Notes under the pieces: generated by a model
What the model was told of the DNA's origin: nothing
Seen by the model: the letters and a program-made list of their open reading frames with translations, nothing else
Databases searched by the model: none
Shown: positions 13,623-20,021 of the stretch, one piece after another
Position numbering within the stretch: the stretch's first letter is position 1
Layout of the letters: every line of letters starts with the position of its first letter
Source: DSNY01 sp037446035
GTDB taxonomy: Bacteria > Pseudomonadota > Gammaproteobacteria > Burkholderiales > Burkholderiaceae_F
Assembly (NCBI GenBank): GCA_037446035.1
Contig: JBBIJJ010000047.1
Span: 1-20,959 of the forward strand
Direction: 5' to 3'
Length of the DNA: 20,959 nucleotides
Program-made: the position numbers and the translations under genes

Positions 13623-13850
13623 TTACTTCTTGGCTTCTTCTTTCTTGGCTTCTGCCGGCGCGGGCGCGGCGGCCGGAGCCGGCGCTTCCGCGGGTTTGGC
13701 CGCATCCGTCGGCGCGGGGGCTGGGGCCGGAGCGGGCGCGGGCGCGGGAGCAGGGGCCGGAGCGGGCGCGGGTGCCGGGGCCGGCGCCTGTTTGCCGCAG
13801 GCGGCGAGCACGGCAACGACCATCGAAGCGAGCAACAGCGACTTCTTCAT
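13623..13850 (-). CDS. Small Ala-Pro-repeat lipoprotein
   Basis: A 75-residue predicted outer-membrane lipoprotein. The signal peptide MKKSLLLASMVVAVLAAC has a clean LAAC lipobox with Cys18. The mature part begins CGKQ, then has 13 consecutive Ala-Pro dipeptides (22-47), a looser Ala/Pro/Glu segment and a charged tail AEAKKEEAKK. Mature length is 58 residues, with a C-terminal lysine. An AGAGGA Shine-Dalgarno lies 8 bases before the ATG. It has its own TATACT promoter (13941-13946), a leader with a strong hairpin, and a terminator, so it is a deliberate single-gene unit. Similar tiny Ala/Pro-rich lipoproteins are common in Burkholderiales with no known function. The extended polyproline-like rod could span part of the periplasm; that is inference. 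Confidence 0.85.
   Translation of the reverse strand: MKKSLLLASMVVAVLAACGKQAPAPAPAPAPAPAPAPAPAPAPAPAPTDAAKPAEAPAPAAAPAPAEAKKEEAKK
13710..13787 (-). repeat. Hexanucleotide-type coding repeat for (Ala-Pro)13
   Basis: The 78 bases encoding 13 Ala-Pro dipeptides form a degenerate 6-bp repeat of the GCSCCS kind. Synonymous changes break it up, so it is not a pure microsatellite, but slippage by six bases would keep the frame and change rod length. Confidence 0.75.
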
Positions 13851-13890
13851 TTTCGATTTCCTCTTAGGGCAGCAAGTGGACGGTTCAGAA

Positions 13891-13946
13891 CCGATCGGCG
13901 CGCGTGTTGCATGTGAACGCGGCGCGCGCGATCGGCGCGAAGTATA
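13891..13946 (-). promoter_or_regulatory. Lipoprotein promoter and 5'-end hairpin
   Basis: On the minus strand a TATACT -10 lies at 13946-13941, giving a predicted start near 13934. The first bases of the transcript then form a stem: 13935-13923 pairs with 13904-13891 over 13 base pairs, with one bulged G (13898) and an 18-base loop. The leader to the ATG is about 84 bases. A hairpin at the very 5' end can protect an mRNA from decay, which would suit an abundant structural lipoprotein. Confidence 0.5.
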
Positions 13947-13947
13947 A

Positions 13948-13964
13948 CTACTGCGCCGCAGCAG
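13948..13964 (-). terminator. Hairpin after the roxA-DUF7931 genes, abutting the lipoprotein -10
   Basis: On the minus strand CTGCTGC pairs with GCAGTAG (one G-U pair) around a 3-base loop, followed by TTAT. It lies 33 bases past the DUF7931-like stop and directly against the TATACT box. It could end the upstream transcript or act as an operator overlapping the -35/-10 spacer. The T run is short, so the terminator call is weak. Confidence 0.3.
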
Positions 13965-13996
13965 ACGGGCTGCCGTGGACTCCTATGAGCGCCGAC

Positions 13997-14509
13997 TCAC
14001 AGTCCGAGCGGCGCCACCGGCAGATTGTGCGCGGCCGCTTCCCAGCGGCGGTCGAACAGCGCTGCCCAGCTTCGCGCGTGCGGCTCGTGATTGAGCCACA
14101 GATCGCCGAGCCCCTGCGCGGTCGGCGTGAGCAGCAGCGCGTGGCGCGCGTCGGCGAGCAGGCAGGCATCGTCGCCGACCGGGTCGTCGTCGGCGGCGAT
14201 GCGCATCTCGATCGCGTGCGGGAAGAAACGCTGGAGCCGACGCAGCCGCGCGGCGGCCGTTTCGAGCCACGCAGCGTCGTCGACCAGCAACCGCACGCGC
14301 GCGCTGCGCTGCGCGAGAAGAAAGCGTTCGATCCGAGCGGTCGCGGTGGCCGTGGACAGCGCAAACGGCGCGAGGTCGCGCTGCATTGCGCGGACGACGC
14401 GCTGTGCACCCTCGAGCACGAGCGCGACCGCGCGCGGCACGTCGTGGCGCGATGCGATCCAGGCCCTTTGCGGGCGCGGATCGTCGATGCGCAGTTCGTC
14501 GAGCGTCAT
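13997..14509 (-). CDS. DUF7931-like (PLD-like fold) protein
   Basis: A 170-residue protein resembling the DUF7931 family found beside various genes in beta- and gammaproteobacteria. These proteins look like half of a phospholipase-D-type fold. Visible landmarks are AVALVLEGAQRVVRAMQRDLAPFALS, then IERFLLAQRSARVRLLVDD, then RRLQRFFPHAIEMR, then the DDACLLADARHALLLTP strand and a C-terminal HARSWAALFDRRWEAA helix. The HKD catalytic motif of active phospholipase D enzymes is not seen, so it may be non-enzymatic. The ATG (14509-14507) overlaps the roxA stop as ATGA, which signals translational coupling and fixes the start. A link to ribosome hydroxylation by RoxA is suggested only by this arrangement. 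The family name is from memory and moderately sure. Confidence 0.7.
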   Translation of the reverse strand: MTLDELRIDDPRPQRAWIASRHDVPRAVALVLEGAQRVVRAMQRDLAPFALSTATATARIERFLLAQRSARVRLLVDDAAWLETAAARLRRLQRFFPHAIEMRIAADDDPVGDDACLLADARHALLLTPTAQGLGDLWLNHEPHARSWAALFDRRWEAAAHNLPVAPLGL

Positions 14510-15666
14510 GGGTCCGTGCGCGTCTGGCGGCCCAAGTGCAGCCAGCCGGCAACATACCACTCGTGCAGCCGCCCGATCAGCGCCGGTTCGAGTCCGCGCA
14601 GCGCCGTGCCGTCGAGGGCGCGGCGGTCGGCGAGCGCACGCAGTACCGCGGCCGCGCGGCGATCACCGAACCCGAAGCGTTCGCCGTTGATCGCTGCGTC
14701 GGCACCGTCGTACAGCATCCGCGTGCGGACATCGAGGCGCACGCCGCGTACGCGCGCGGCGGCGGCAAAGCGCGCAGCGCCGAACGGCCGCGCCGGACGA
14801 TCGAAGGCGACGTTCGTTTTGGGTTCGGAAAGATGCACGAGCAATGCACGCGCAGCATCGCGCGCCGTCGGCCGGATGCGGCCAAGCGACTCCAGGGCCG
14901 CCTCGCGCATCGCTGCAGGCAACCGGGCAGGCCGGCGCGTCGGCCGCAGTTGCGGATCGCGATAACGACCGTCGACGCGCACGCGCTCGGCCAGCGCGTC
15001 GAACCAGGGATCGATCAGTTCCTGCCACGCCGGCGCGCGAAAGCCGATCGAGCAGGTGATGCACTCGCCGAGCGCCACCCCGTCGTGCGCCACGCCCGGC
15101 GGCAGGTACAGCAGGTCGCCGGGGTCGAGCACCCACTCGTGCGTTGGGCGGAACTCGGCAAGGATCTTCAACGGCAGCCCCGGTACGACGCGCAGATCGC
15201 GCTGGCGGCCGATGCGCCAACGCCGACGCCCGAACGTCTGTACCAGGAACACGTCGTACGAATCGACATGGGGCCCCACGCCGCCGCCGTCGGTGGCATA
15301 GCTGGCCATCAGATCGTCGAGCCGCGCATCGGGCAGGAAGCGGAAGCGCGCGCGCAGCTCGGCGGCCGCGTCGTCGTGCAGATCGACGCCCTGCACGAGC
15401 AGCGTCCAGCGGCGCCGGCGCGTCGACGGCAGGCGGTCGGGCGAAAACGGGCCGTGCGCGAGACGCCAACGGCCGCCGAAAGCGGTGACGAGCCGCGATT
15501 CGACGTCGTCGCGCGCCGCCAGCTCGATGAGCCGCTGGCGCGACACCGGCGGGCACAATGACGGCAGCGCCTGTCGCACCAGCAACGGCCGCTTTTGCCA
15601 GTAGCGCCGCATGAATTCCTCGACCGGCAGCTTGCCCAGCGCGCGCAGCGGTCGAGTCGGCCACAT
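14506..15666 (-). CDS. roxA: JmjC/cupin ribosomal oxygenase (50S L16 arginine 3-hydroxylase, YcfD/RoxA-like)
   Basis: A 386-residue Fe(II)/2-oxoglutarate oxygenase. The E. coli homologue RoxA (YcfD) hydroxylates Arg81 of ribosomal protein L16. The iron triad is intact: His133 and Asp135 in GPHVDSYDVF and His194 in LPPGVAHDG, spaced as in RoxA. The following QTFGRRRWRIG strand and CSIGFRAP are family-typical. Residues from about 260 form the dimerisation and winged-helix parts, with GERFGFGD near the end. Length is close to the E. coli protein (373). The ATG at 15666 lies only 8 bases after a perfect TATAAT, so the mRNA is probably leaderless. It is divergent from the SlyD-like gene and coupled to the DUF7931-like gene. 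Confidence 0.92.
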   Translation of the reverse strand: MWPTRPLRALGKLPVEEFMRRYWQKRPLLVRQALPSLCPPVSRQRLIELAARDDVESRLVTAFGGRWRLAHGPFSPDRLPSTRRRRWTLLVQGVDLHDDAAAELRARFRFLPDARLDDLMASYATDGGGVGPHVDSYDVFLVQTFGRRRWRIGRQRDLRVVPGLPLKILAEFRPTHEWVLDPGDLLYLPPGVAHDGVALGECITCSIGFRAPAWQELIDPWFDALAERVRVDGRYRDPQLRPTRRPARLPAAMREAALESLGRIRPTARDAARALLVHLSEPKTNVAFDRPARPFGAARFAAAARVRGVRLDVRTRMLYDGADAAINGERFGFGDRRAAAVLRALADRRALDGTALRGLEPALIGRLHEWYVAGWLHLGRQTRTDP

Positions 15667-15672
15667 GCGGCG

Positions 15673-15704
15673 GAATTATAGGAGCGCGACTGCGCGGATA
15701 ATTC
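15673..15704. promoter_or_regulatory. Dyad-symmetric divergent promoter of roxA and the SlyD-like gene
   Basis: GAATTAT (15673-15679) and ATAATTC (15698-15704) are a perfect 7-bp inverted repeat separated by 18 bases. The left arm contains the roxA -10, TATAAT on the minus strand at 15680-15675. The right arm contains the plus-strand -10 GATAAT at 15697-15702. Each -10 sits where the -35 of the opposite promoter would be. Both promoters therefore share the same DNA, and two polymerases cannot bind together. Confidence 0.65.
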
Positions 15705-15727
15705 GCTGCTCACGAACGAGGGGCCCG

Positions 15728-16249
15728 ATGAAGATCGCGCGCGGGATGCTGGTATCGCTGGCAGTGAAGATGTTCGACGCGCAAGGCAATCTGCTCGAGG
15801 CGAGCGAGGCGCCGCTGGTGTATTTGCACGGCGCCAACGACATCTTTCCGGCGGTCGAGCGCGCGCTCGAGGGAAAAGCGCCGGGCGAAGCAGTGTCCCT
15901 GCGGCTCGAACCCGGGCAGGCATTCGGCGACTTCGATGCGCAGCTCGTTCACGTCGTCGAGCGCGACCGCATCGGCCGCGAAGTGGCGGTCGGCATGCAG
16001 GTGCAAGGGCTGCCGGGCGTGCCCGGCGATGAGCGTATCTACCGGGTGACCGACGTCGCCGACGAGGTCGCGGTGCTCGACGGCAATCATCCACTGGCGG
16101 GCCTGGCGCTGCGCTTCGACATCAAGGTGCTCGGCGTCGAGCCGGCCAGTGCCGATGAACTGCAGCAGGCCGAAGCGCCGCTGCTGCCCGAGTTTCTGCG
16201 TCCGCTCGCGCCGCACGATCTGCACCGCGGCGACGGCCACGAGCATTGA
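15728..16249 (+). CDS. SlyD-like FKBP-type peptidyl-prolyl cis-trans isomerase
   Basis: A 173-residue FKBP-fold prolyl isomerase with an inserted chaperone (IF) domain, as in SlyD. It helps proteins fold by isomerising X-Pro bonds. The FKBP halves flank the insertion: YLHGANDIFPAVERALEG on the left and DGNHPLAGLALRFDIKVLGV (Asp118 to Val137) on the right, with the IF domain around 63-112. The short tail ends HDLHRGDGHEH; it is only mildly His-rich, so metal binding like that of E. coli SlyD may be weak. GAGGGG lies 4 bases before ATG 15728, which fixes the start. It diverges from roxA across a shared promoter, so production of a ribosome oxygenase and a nascent-chain chaperone may be co-regulated. 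Cytoplasmic. Confidence 0.92.
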   Translation: MKIARGMLVSLAVKMFDAQGNLLEASEAPLVYLHGANDIFPAVERALEGKAPGEAVSLRLEPGQAFGDFDAQLVHVVERDRIGREVAVGMQVQGLPGVPGDERIYRVTDVADEVAVLDGNHPLAGLALRFDIKVLGVEPASADELQQAEAPLLPEFLRPLAPHDLHRGDGHEH

Positions 16250-16326
16250 CGCGATGCGCGGTCGCATGACCGGAAACGGGGCGCCGCGATCGGCGAGGTG
16301 CTCGATTCGACATGCAGATACGGAGC

Positions 16327-16400
16327 GAAGACTTCGTCTTCCTCTACGCCCTCTGTGCTCTCTGTAGTGAACCGCCCCTGTCTTCGAAGGCTGTAGCGGT
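16327..16400. repeat. Relic of a dispersed intergenic repeat
   Basis: The segment has a small hairpin, GAAGAC (16327-16332) with GTCTTC (16336-16341), then CCTCTGTGCTCTCTGTAGTGA ending at 16370. This resembles the 'ttcaccacagagggcacagagg' element seen as a repeat in many bacterial genomes. It lies in the convergent gap between the SlyD-like gene and mutS, parallel to the relic at 2681-2718. The rest of 16250-16486 shows nothing gene-like. Confidence 0.4.
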
Positions 16401-16441
16401 CACCACGGAGGCATTCAGGCACGCAGAACGACGAAGGCCGC

Positions 16442-16455
16442 GACCGGCGCCGGTC
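16442..16455 (-). terminator. Candidate terminator hairpin of mutS
   Basis: GACCGGCGCCGGTC is a perfect 14-bp palindrome 32 bases past the mutS stop codon. No T tract follows on the minus strand, so it could only be a weak or assisted terminator. Confidence 0.25.
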
Positions 16456-16486
16456 TTCGAGCAGCGACGCCCGCTGCGCGCGAACG

Positions 16487-19078
16487 TCAGCCGCGCGCCA
16501 GATCGCGCAACTCGTACAGCAGCGTGAGCGCCTCGCGCGGCGCCAGCGCGTCGAGGTCGAGCCCGGCGAGCCGCTCGCGCAGCGGATCGTGCGTGCGGTC
16601 CGCGGCCGGCGCGGCGGTCGGCGGCGGCGTGGCGAACAAGTCGAGCTGCGGCCGCGTGCCGGCCGCGCGTTCCTCGAGCTGCACGAGCAGGTTGCGCGCG
16701 CGCCGCACGACCGCGGGGGTCACGCCCGCGAGTTGGGCGACCGCGAGCCCATAGCTCTGGCTGGCGGGGCCCTCGCGCACCTCGTGCAGGAACACCACCT
16801 TGCCGCGCGACTCGGCGGCGGCGACGTGCACGTTGGCCACCCCGGGCAGGGTTTCGGCGAGCTGAGTCAGTTCGAAGTAGTGGGTTGCGAACAGCGTGTA
16901 ACAGCGGTTGCGCTCGACTAACTCGCGCGCGATCGCGGCGGCGAGCGCCATGCCGTCGAAGGTCGACGTACCGCGACCGATCTCGTCCATCAGCACGAGG
17001 CTTTCTTCGGTCGCGGCGTTCAGGATCGCCGCCGCCTCGGTCATCTCGACCATGAAGGTCGAGGCCCCGCGCGCCAGATCGTCGGCCGCACCGATGCGCG
17101 TGAGGATGCGGTCGATCGGTCCCAGCCGCGCGCTCGCGGCCGGTACGAAGCTTCCGCAATACGCCAGCAGCGAGATCAGCGCGATCGAGCGCATGTAGGT
17201 CGACTTGCCGCCCATGTTCGGTCCGGTGATGACGAGCAGGCGGCGCGCCGGACCGAGCCGGCAGTCGTTCGGCACGTAGGCCTCGATCTCGCGCTCGACC
17301 ACCGGATGGCGCGCGCCGGCGATCTCGATGCCGGGCTCGGCGCTCAGTTCGGGCCGCACCCAGCGCGCAGCGGCGGCATGCGCGGCGAGCGCGGCGAGCG
17401 CATCGAAACTGGCGGCCGCATCGGCGGCCCGCAGCAACCCCGCCACGTGCTCGCCCACCCGCGTCAGCAGCGCATCGAACAGCTCCTTCTCGCGTGCGCG
17501 CGCGCGTTCCTGCGCCGACAGCGCGCGGTCCTCGAAGTTCTTGAGCTCCGGCGTGATGTAGCGCTCGGCATTCTTCAGCGTCTGCCGGCGCCGGTAATCG
17601 TCGGGAACCTTGCCGACCTGGCCGTGCGTGACCTCGATGTAGAAACCGTGCACACGGTTGTATTCGACGCGCAGGTTGGCGATGCCCGTGCGCGCGCGTT
17701 CGCGCGCCTCCAGATCGACCAGGAACAGCCCGGCGTTGTCGCGCAGCGCGCGCAGCTCGTCGAGCTCCGCGTCGAACCCGGCGGCGATCACGTCGCCGTC
17801 GCGCGGGGAGTGCGCGGGCTCGGCAAGCAGTGCTCGTGCAAGCGTTTCGTGCAACTCGGGTGGCAACGCCAGCGCGTCGACGAGCGTGCGCGCCAGCGGC
17901 GCTTCCAGCGCCGCCAGCGCAGCACGCAGCGCTTGCAGCCGCGGCAGCGCGTCGCGCAGCGCGGCGAGTTCGCGCGGCCGCGCGCTCTTTAACGCCACGC
18001 GCGCGGCGATGCGGTCCAGATCCGGTACGTGCCGCAGCCCCTCGACGACGCGCGCCGCCAGCCCCGTTTCGAGCAAGGCCTCGATCACGGCATGCCGCGC
18101 CGCGGCCGCGGCCGCGGCGCGCAGCGGATGATGCAGCCAGCGACGCAGGCGGCGGCTGCCCATGCCGGTGGCGCAGCGATCGAGCACCTTGAAAAGCGTC
18201 GGCCCGTCGTCGCCGCGCAGCGGCTCGGTCAGTTCGAGATTGCGGCGGGTCGCGGCGTCGAGGGCGACGAACTCGGATTCGGACTCGACGCGCAGCGTCG
18301 TCACGTGTGCCAGCCGCTCGCTCTGCGTCTGCTGCGCGTACGCGAGCAGCGCAGCGCACGCGGCCAGCAGCGCGGGGCGGTCGTCGACGCCGAACGCCTG
18401 CAGCGTGGCCACACCGAGCTGCTCGCACAGAAGCTGCGCGCCGCGCTGCGGGTCGAAATGCCAGTCGGGCACCGATCGCACCGGCGCGGGGGCGGCGAGC
18501 CGCGCACGCGCATGGTCCGCGACCAGGATCTCCGACGGCGCGATGCGTGCAAGCTCCGACGGCAACCGCTCCAGGCTCGTTTCCGTGGCGCGCAGTTCAC
18601 CGCTGGCGAGCACCAGCCAGGCGATACCGACCGACTCGCGCCGGTCGCGCGCGGACGCGCGCGCCGTGCCGTCGAACGCGAGCGCCGCCAGCGTCGCGTC
18701 GGCCTTGTCGGCGAGCAGTCCGGCATCGGTCAGCGTGCCCGGCGTGACGACGCGCACGACCTTGCGTTCGACCGGACCCTTCGAAGTGGCCGGATCGCCG
18801 ATCTGTTCGCAGATCGCGACCGACTCGCCGAGCTTGACGAGCCGCGCGAGATACTGCTCGACGGACGCCACCGGCACGCCGGCCATCGCGACCCGGGCAC
18901 CGCCCGAGGAGCCGCGCGAAGTCAACGTGATGTTCAGAAGCCGCGACGCGCGCTCTGCGTCTTCGTAGAACAGCTCGTAGAAGTCGCCCATCCGGTAGAA
19001 CAACAGCACGTCCGCATACTGCGCCTTGATGCGCAGGTACTGCTGCATGACGGGCGTGTGTTCGACCGGGGTCGGCAT
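16487..19078 (-). CDS. mutS: DNA mismatch repair protein MutS
   Basis: An 863-residue complete MutS, which recognises mispaired or looped DNA and starts methyl-directed repair with MutL. The mismatch-binding motif is YRMGDFYELF, with Phe33 and Glu35 equivalent to E. coli Phe36 and Glu38. The core and lever domains follow, then the ATPase. The Walker A motif is GPNMGGKST (Lys625). The Walker B motif is DEIGRGTSTFDG (Asp698, Glu699), followed by FATHYFEL. The C-terminal part carries the tetramerisation region. Length matches the family (853 in E. coli). The start MPTPVEHTPVMQQYL is standard although no Shine-Dalgarno is visible. It lies 43 bases downstream of suhB on the same strand, so the two may share a transcript. 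Confidence 0.97.
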   Translation of the reverse strand: MPTPVEHTPVMQQYLRIKAQYADVLLFYRMGDFYELFYEDAERASRLLNITLTSRGSSGGARVAMAGVPVASVEQYLARLVKLGESVAICEQIGDPATSKGPVERKVVRVVTPGTLTDAGLLADKADATLAALAFDGTARASARDRRESVGIAWLVLASGELRATETSLERLPSELARIAPSEILVADHARARLAAPAPVRSVPDWHFDPQRGAQLLCEQLGVATLQAFGVDDRPALLAACAALLAYAQQTQSERLAHVTTLRVESESEFVALDAATRRNLELTEPLRGDDGPTLFKVLDRCATGMGSRRLRRWLHHPLRAAAAAAARHAVIEALLETGLAARVVEGLRHVPDLDRIAARVALKSARPRELAALRDALPRLQALRAALAALEAPLARTLVDALALPPELHETLARALLAEPAHSPRDGDVIAAGFDAELDELRALRDNAGLFLVDLEARERARTGIANLRVEYNRVHGFYIEVTHGQVGKVPDDYRRRQTLKNAERYITPELKNFEDRALSAQERARAREKELFDALLTRVGEHVAGLLRAADAAASFDALAALAAHAAAARWVRPELSAEPGIEIAGARHPVVEREIEAYVPNDCRLGPARRLLVITGPNMGGKSTYMRSIALISLLAYCGSFVPAASARLGPIDRILTRIGAADDLARGASTFMVEMTEAAAILNAATEESLVLMDEIGRGTSTFDGMALAAAIARELVERNRCYTLFATHYFELTQLAETLPGVANVHVAAAESRGKVVFLHEVREGPASQSYGLAVAQLAGVTPAVVRRARNLLVQLEERAAGTRPQLDLFATPPPTAAPAADRTHDPLRERLAGLDLDALAPREALTLLYELRDLARG

Positions 19079-19121
19079 CGGGGGGACGAACTCGGGGCGC
19101 GCCGCGGACGCGACGCGGACA

Positions 19122-19934
19122 TCAGGCGTCGGCGCGCGTGCCCTTGACGTGAACTTCCTGCACCAGCTTCAGAAGCTGCTCGAACACCTTCGGGGTGCCG
19201 CACACGATCTGGCCGCAGGCGAGCCAGTTCTGCTCGCCGTCGAAGTCGGCGACCATGCCGCCGGCCTCGACGATCAGCAGGCTGCCGGCGGCGACATCCC
19301 ACGGCGACAGCCCGAACTCCCAGAAGCCGTCGAGCCTGCCGGCGGCCACGTAAGCGAGATCGAGCGCGGCCGCACCCGGCCGGCGGATGCCCGCGGTCTC
19401 CTCCGTGATGCGCTTGAACATCCGCACGTACTCGTCGAGGTGATCGAGCTGGCGGAACGGAAAGCCGGTGCCGATCAGGCTCTCGCGCAAATGGGTGCGC
19501 CGGCTGACGCGGATGCGGCGATCGTTCAGGAAGGCGCCGCGGCCGCGCGAGGCGGTGAACAGCTCGTTGCGGGTCGGGTCATAGACGACCGCCTGCGTGA
19601 TGTGGCCGGCGTGCTGAAGCGCGATCGACACCGCGTACTGCGGAAAACCGTGGATGAAATTGGTCGTGCCGTCGAGCGGATCGATGATCCACGTGTACTC
19701 CTGGCCGCCTTCGGGATTGCTCGCGCCGGACTCCTCGGCGAGCACCGCGTGATGCGGATACGCGGTCTTCAACACGTCGATGATGGCTTCCTCGGCGGCG
19801 CGGTCGACCTCGGTGACGAAGTCGCTGCGGCCCTTGCTCGCCACACGGATCAGGTCGAGTTCGAGACTTGCGCGATTGATGATCGCGCCGGCCTTGCGGG
19901 CGGCCTTGACGGCCGTGTTCAGCATCGGGTGCAT
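19122..19934 (-). CDS. suhB: Inositol-1-monophosphatase family protein SuhB
   Basis: A 270-residue Mg-dependent phosphatase of the inositol monophosphatase family. In enterobacteria SuhB also acts as a partner of the NusA/NusB antitermination complex on rRNA operons. The metal-site motifs are all present: AEESG (Glu68), WIIDPLDGTTNF (Asp85, Asp88) and SPWDVAAG (Asp213). GIRRPGAAALDLAYVAAGRLDGFWE is also diagnostic. The N-terminus MHPMLNTAVKAARKAG matches SuhB proteins, so ATG 19934 is likely; Met4 is the alternative. No Shine-Dalgarno is evident. A TACAAT -10 at 20007-20002 gives a leader of about 60 bases with a perfect 10-bp hairpin. It is divergent from trmJ and upstream of mutS. Confidence 0.95.
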   Translation of the reverse strand: MHPMLNTAVKAARKAGAIINRASLELDLIRVASKGRSDFVTEVDRAAEEAIIDVLKTAYPHHAVLAEESGASNPEGGQEYTWIIDPLDGTTNFIHGFPQYAVSIALQHAGHITQAVVYDPTRNELFTASRGRGAFLNDRRIRVSRRTHLRESLIGTGFPFRQLDHLDEYVRMFKRITEETAGIRRPGAAALDLAYVAAGRLDGFWEFGLSPWDVAAGSLLIVEAGGMVADFDGEQNWLACGQIVCGTPKVFEQLLKLVQEVHVKGTRADA

Positions 19935-19960
19935 GCAGCGTCGGCTTGTGGAAGGAGCGG

Positions 19961-20007
19961 AGCGATGCGACCGACCGGCCTCGCATCGCTAGACTGCGCG
20001 GATTGTA
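19961..20007. promoter_or_regulatory. Overlapping suhB/trmJ promoters with a perfect 10-bp inverted repeat
   Basis: AGCGATGCGA (19961-19970) and TCGCATCGCT (19981-19990) are perfectly inverted around a 10-base loop. The right arm shares its last base with the TAGACT -10 of trmJ (19990-19995, plus). The suhB -10, TACAAT on the minus strand, is at 20007-20002. The predicted starts are about 20002 (trmJ) and 19995 (suhB), so the two polymerase footprints overlap. In the suhB mRNA the repeat would form a hairpin from about +5 to +35. Confidence 0.55.
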
Positions 20008-20021
20008 ATGATTCCCAGGCG

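Noticed and set aside
16344..18428. A 694-codon minus-strand frame overlapping mutS out of frame
   Set aside because: It shares the strand with mutS but in a different frame; the composition is nearly all Ala and Arg and the MutS frame has every motif.
19026..20021. N-terminal extension that would lengthen TrmJ to about 600 residues
   Set aside because: The extra part is antisense to suhB and not protein-like; TrmJ proteins begin near ATG 20022.
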